Assembly (NCBI GenBank): GCA_003254905.1
Contig: QANU01056374.1
Location: 62,001 to 126,000 of the forward strand
Direction: 5' to 3'
DNA length: 64,000 bases
Source: Nissolia schottii
Lineage: Eukaryota; Streptophyta; Magnoliopsida; Fabales; Fabaceae
The position numbers and the translations under genes are program-made. Positions 59,307 to 64,000 of the stretch are shown here, piece by piece; the first letter of the stretch is position 1; each line of letters opens with the position of its first letter. The notes below the pieces were generated by a model that was given only the letters and a program-made list of their open reading frames with translations, ran no database searches and was not told the DNA's origin.

Positions 59307-62300
59307 CCCCCACAAACTTGACCGTATATGTCGCGGAGGCCAAGTTTGCCAATCATGCGACTGAAACAACTGGGTTGAAGGGGCTTGGTGAGGATGTCGG
59401 CTGTCTGCTCAGTTGAGGGGACAGGGAGGAGGTGCAACAGACCTGATTGAACTTTGTCCCTTACACTATGACAGTCCATGTCAATATGTTTGGTTCTCTC
59501 ATGGAACACAGGGTTGCTTGCAATGTGGATAGCAGACTTGCTATCACAGAATAGAGGGATGGGCTGAGTTATTGGATGTTGCAGATCTTGCAACAGATAG
59601 GATAGCCACTGTGCTTCACAACCTGCAGCGGCCATGGCTCTATACTCAGCCTCAGAGGAGCTACGGGATACGGTTGCTTGCTTCTTCTACACCAAGATAC
59701 AATGGCATCTCCGAGAAAAAAGCAGAAACCTGAGATGGACCTCCTAGTGTAAACACAGGCACCCCAATCAGCATCTGTGAAACCAGATATCCTTTTATTT
59801 GAGACAGATGGGAAGAATAAACCAAGGGCAGGGGATTTCTTTATGTATTTCAGTAACTTCATGGCTGCCTGGTGGTGCTCAAGCATAGGATTGGAAATAA
59901 ATTGACTCAATTTATGGACAACAAATGCTAGATCAGGTCGAGTACTTGTTAAATAAATCAAGCGACCAATTAATCGCCTGAAACCAGTAGGATCAGTTAG
60001 TGGAGCAGATCCTTGTTTCTGAAGTTTTAAGGTGTAGTCAAATGGTGTGGAGGCTGGTTTAGCTGCTAATAAGCCTGCATCTTCAAGTAACTCAAGGGCA
60101 TATTTTCTTTAGAAGAGTGCAATCCCTTTTGAACCACGAGCTAGCTCCATGCCCAAGAAATATTTAGCATCTCCCAGATCCTTGATGGTGAATTCAGAAT
60201 GTAGTTGATCTCGGATGTGATCAATATCAGCAATGTTGTTGCCTGTGATAAGTAAGTCATCAACATAGACTAGAACTGCTGTGAAGTGTGAGCCATGAGC
60301 TTTGGTAAAAAGTGAATAATCAGCCTTGGATTGAATGAATCCTTCCTTCGATAAGAATGTTGTGAACTTGAAGTTCCATTGCCGACTAGCTTGCTTGAGG
60401 CCATATAAGGACTTAATAAGTTTGCAAACCTTTGAAGATTTCTAAGGGACATCCAAGCCAGGAGGAACCTGCATGTAGACCTCTTCATGAAGATCCCCAT
60501 GGAGAAATGCAGTGTTCACATCAAGCTGTTTTAAATACCAATTATTTGCTGCTGCAAGAGCAAGAACCACTCGAATTTTTGTCATCTTGGCAACAAGACT
60601 GAAAGTTTCTAGATAGTCAAGTCCTTTTGTTTGATTGTATCCCTTGGCAACTAACCGTGTTTTATGTCTCTCAATACTCCCATCGGATTTGTATTTTACT
60701 TTGAATACCCACTTACAACCAATTGCTTGCTTTCCAAGAGGCAAGTCAGTCAAGATCCATGTGCCATTGTCTTTTAGGGACTGCAACTCACTTTGGATAA
60801 CTTGTTTCCAACATTCATGGACTATTGCACTCTTATAACTTGTTGGTTCAATTTGGGTAGATATTGCTAAAGAAAACTGTTTGTAGGAGGGGGATAGGTT
60901 GTCATATGAGATAACATTGGATAGGGGGTGCTGAGTACCTGAAGATGATTGTAATGCTATGGATTTTGAAAGGTTGCAATGATACTCCTTGAGGTATGAA
61001 GGAGCTTTTCTGTCTCTGGAAGATCTCCTAGTGGAGATGGCAGGTACAGGTGCTACAGGTGCACTAATAGCCTGATCTGTAGAGATATCACTGGAAATTG
61101 TATTTGGCAAAACTGAGATAGGCATTTGTGGTGCAGCAGAATGTGAGACTTATTGTATGATGGTGTGATATTAGGTAAAGTGCTGAAATGTGATGGATGA
61201 TCATCAAAATATATATGACTAATAGTAAACATATCAGTTTCAGTATCAGTGGGATTGCTAGCAGCAAATTCTGAGGACTTTGGGGCTGAAGCAGAATTGT
61301 TAAGAATTTTATAGGGAAAGATTTGTTCGTAGAAGGTCACATGCCTAGATAAGAAGATTTCTCTAGATTGTAAGTCATATAACACATATCCCTTAGTGCC
61401 TGTTTTGAAACCAATAAAAATACATTGTCTAGCTCTGCTATCTAGTTTCTTTCTACCAGCTGAAATTGTAGCAGCATAGCATAAGGAACCAAAAACCTTT
61501 GTGTGAGATAAGTCAGGTAGCTGATTATGAATTACAGCATATGGTGATCTGTTGGATAGACTAGAGCTAGGCAACCTATTTAAGAGAAAAACTACATGTC
61601 CTACAGCATAGTTCCAAAAACAGGTAGGAATATGACTTTGAAACATCAATGTTCTAGCAATAGCTAAAATGCTTTGGTGTTTCCTTTCCACAATGGCATT
61701 TTGTTGAGGTGTTTCAACACATGAGGTTTGATGGATGATGCCTGTGGCCTTGAAAAAACTATGCATAACAAACTCTTGGCCATTATCACTTCAAATTATT
61801 TTAACAACAGCATTATATTGAAGCTGGACCATTTTAATGAAGGACTGCAGTAAAGATGATGCCTCAAATTTTAATTTCATGCAATAAACCCAAGTAAATC
61901 TAGATTTGTCATCAACTATGGTAAGAAAATATTTATGACCAAGCATAGAAGCAATAGAATTTGGACCCCAAATATCAACATGTAATAGTTCAAGGCAATT
62001 TTCTGCTACAGTAGTACTAAGAGAAAAGGGTTTCTTTTTGAATTTGCCAAATTGACAGGCAACACAATGAGAATTCAAATCGGTGCAAGTTACATCAGGG
62101 AATTGACTATTGCATTATTTGCAATTTATCCTTAGAAGGGTGGCCTAATCTCATGTGCCAAATGTCTAATTTGGTGAAAGAATTAGAAAAAATACAGGCA
62201 TTTATTTGTGCATCTGCAGGTCCTGGTGCCTTGATGCTTATTTCAGAGAGTTGTGGAGGAGCATTTATTGCATATAACCCATCTGCCAGGCTAGCAGTTC

Positions 62301-63902
62301 CAATCATCTTCAAGGAATTCAGGTCCTGGATATCACATTTTGTGTTGAAAAAATTAAGTGAGCAGTTTAGTGTATTGGTGAGTTTAGAGACAGATATTAA
62401 GTTGAAGGTGAATTGAGGTATATATAAAACATTTGTGAGGTAAAATGCCTTTGAAAAAATCACAGAACCAGATATGTGGGATTATACCTTAGTGCCATTA
62501 GGCAAATAGACTTGTATGGGTGAGATTTGATGGTAATTATGGAACATAGATAAGGAGGAGCAGACATGGTCTGTAGCTCCTGTATCTATGATCCATTTAT
62601 GTGAGGCTATGTGGCATGAAAGAGTGAAATTGTTACTTGACTGCTGTGGTTGCAGAGTGGAGATTTGATTGGTGGTGTGTGTGGAAGAGTGCTGTGATTC
62701 ATGCTGTTGTAATAGAGCCAGAAGCTTCAGGCCTTGTTCCTTGGAAAATGACACACTTTCATTATCATGATGTACATCATTTCGAGAAAGATATTGATTT
62801 GTGGTATCACCTCTAGCATCAGAATTCTCAGATGTAGTAACCATGCTATTTATCCTTGCTTGAGTCCTAGTGTTGGACCATTTTAAGTGATCAGGGTATA
62901 CAGGGGGTATCCATGCTTGTGGAAGCATTTTTCAATAGTATGTCCAGTGGTGTTGCAAAAAATGCAGAATTTGGAGGAAGGTTGTCCTTTACCAGCATTG
63001 CTTCTGACACCCCTAGAAGAAATAGAACCTCTGCCCCTGCCTCTTGAGCCCGAAGGAGCCCTGGCTTGCTACTGTTTCTGTTGGTCAGAATTGTTAAACA
63101 AGATTACAGATTCCATGGAAGGGGAATTGAGTTGTCTCTCTTGTTCTATGAGCAAGGAGAAAATTTCATGAATTGAGGGAAGAGGCTTCATCATCATAAC
63201 CTGAGTTCGAATATGAGTAAATTGTTCATTAAGTCCTCTTAGGAACCTAATAGCATACTCATTTGCCCTGTATTTTCGAATCACTTCAAGGCCACAGCTG
63301 CAAGGATTGGTGCATGGACAACTCGGAATTGGCATAAAGCTCTCAAGTTCTTCCCAAAGAATCTTGAGTTTTGTGAAGTAGTTTGTGATGGACAATTCAC
63401 CTTGTTTGGTTGAGTAAAGTTCTTCTTGTAGGATTGCAGTCCTGAAGATATCTCCCTGGTGATATCTGCTATCCAAATCAAGCCATAGTTGATGGCAGTC
63501 ATCAATCCATATGACGCTTTGATAAATTTCAGGGCTAAGGGACCTAGTGATCCAAGAGAGTATGTATGTGTTACACTTATCCCAGGCTGCATATGTTGGA
63601 TCAGCGGTTGAGGGCTTGGTGATTGTTCCATTAATGAATTTCAGTTTGTTCTTGCCTTTCAAAGCAAGTCTCATTGCTCTCTCCCACGTGTGATGATTCT
63701 GAGGAGTGAGAGTGGTTGATATTAGAAAGGCCCCGGGGTTTTCTCCAGGGTGTAGGTAATATGGATCCAAAGTAGGATCTTGAGGCTGAGTGGTGGATGC
63801 ATTCCCCATTCTCAGTAATTGCTGCAACTGATGGATTTGTTGAAGCAGAGATTCTTGATGGTGTGTTTCATAGGGTTGCGGATTAGAAGTGGAATCCTCC
63901 AT
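59285..63902 (-). pseudogene. Ty1/copia gag-pol polyprotein, decayed
   Basis: Order on the minus strand: gag (63902-63069; HTWERAMRLALKGKNKL, SRYHQGDIFRT), zinc knuckle CIFCNTTGHTIEKC (about 62935-62980), protease (WIIDTGATDHVC in 62482-62928), pre-integrase (LDIWHMRLGHPSKDKL), integrase (HVDIWGP, DNGQEF, ETPQQNAIVERKH; 62078-61053), reverse transcriptase (NGTWILTDLP, LDVNTAFLHGDL, YVDDLLIT near 60260) and RNase H ([19 protein letters not shown], [13 protein letters not shown]). This is the copia order (integrase before reverse transcriptase). Lesions include TAG at 63069, a frameshift near 62930 in a C-run, a stop near 62480, a stop near 62105, TGA before SDNGQEF (about 61790) and shifts near 60440 and 59970. 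The 5' LTR lies beyond 64000. Confidence 0.9.
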
Positions 63903-64000
63903 TGGAGTGTAGAGAAAGAGAGGAAAGAAGAAACACAGGTTGCAAAAGGATTATAGTGACAACGCAGTAGCAAGAAAGACAAAAAAAATCGAAGCAAATT

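Overview
The window looks like nuclear DNA of a dicot plant, most probably a legume (inference from the gene families and from the AT-rich, transposon-filled spacers). It is draft assembly sequence: there are N runs at 6933-7191 and 38452-38808, and single N joins at 38016, 49647 and 53950 that coincide with near-identical duplicated sequence. No rRNA, tRNA or CRISPR was seen.

Left part (1-19060): a tandem array of type II metacaspase units on the + strand. The first 275 bases are the tail of a unit whose body lies outside the window. A decayed CACTA (En/Spm) transposon follows (276-4850). Unit 1 (4851 to about 11330) carries a wrecked metacaspase: its 5' end is replaced by an arm of an inverted-repeat element and its second exon is split by a solo LTR. 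Unit 2 (15153-19060) carries a better metacaspase gene (16651-18089, one intron) with a four-unit acidic repeat in the linker and a premature stop near the end. The spacer between the units holds hAT, copia and gypsy pieces.

Middle and right part (20013-56540): a cluster of CC-NB-ARC-LRR (CNL) resistance genes of the RGA/I2-like type, all on the - strand. CNL1 (20013-22640) is the only one with an open frame, but it has lost its distal LRRs. CNL2 (36142-40323) is split by an LTR retroelement and has a frameshift and two stops. CNL3 (44660-46262) has lost everything before RNBS-D at a junction with a LINE. CNL4 (51912-55518) is full length once an apparent 483-base contig overlap is collapsed, apart from one nonsense codon. 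Smaller CNL remnants lie at 34237-34567, 43590-43870, 49428-49646 and 56280-56365. The spacers hold Athila-type gypsy, Tat-like LTR, RTE LINE, L1-type LINE, a second CACTA end and MITEs.

Right end (56560-64000): LINE-like RNase H debris, a Mutator-type MITE with a perfect 9-bp target duplication, and a decayed Ty1/copia element on the - strand that runs off the window.

Functionally, the window combines intracellular immune receptors with a cell-death-type protease family. The linkage is physical; a shared function is only a hypothesis. CNL1 and CNL4 share an upstream W-box and TATA-like pair, which fits WRKY-controlled defence expression. No previously undescribed system could be shown. The most unusual items are the repeat-expanded metacaspase linker with its lysine-rich tail, and several insertions whose target duplications can be read exactly.
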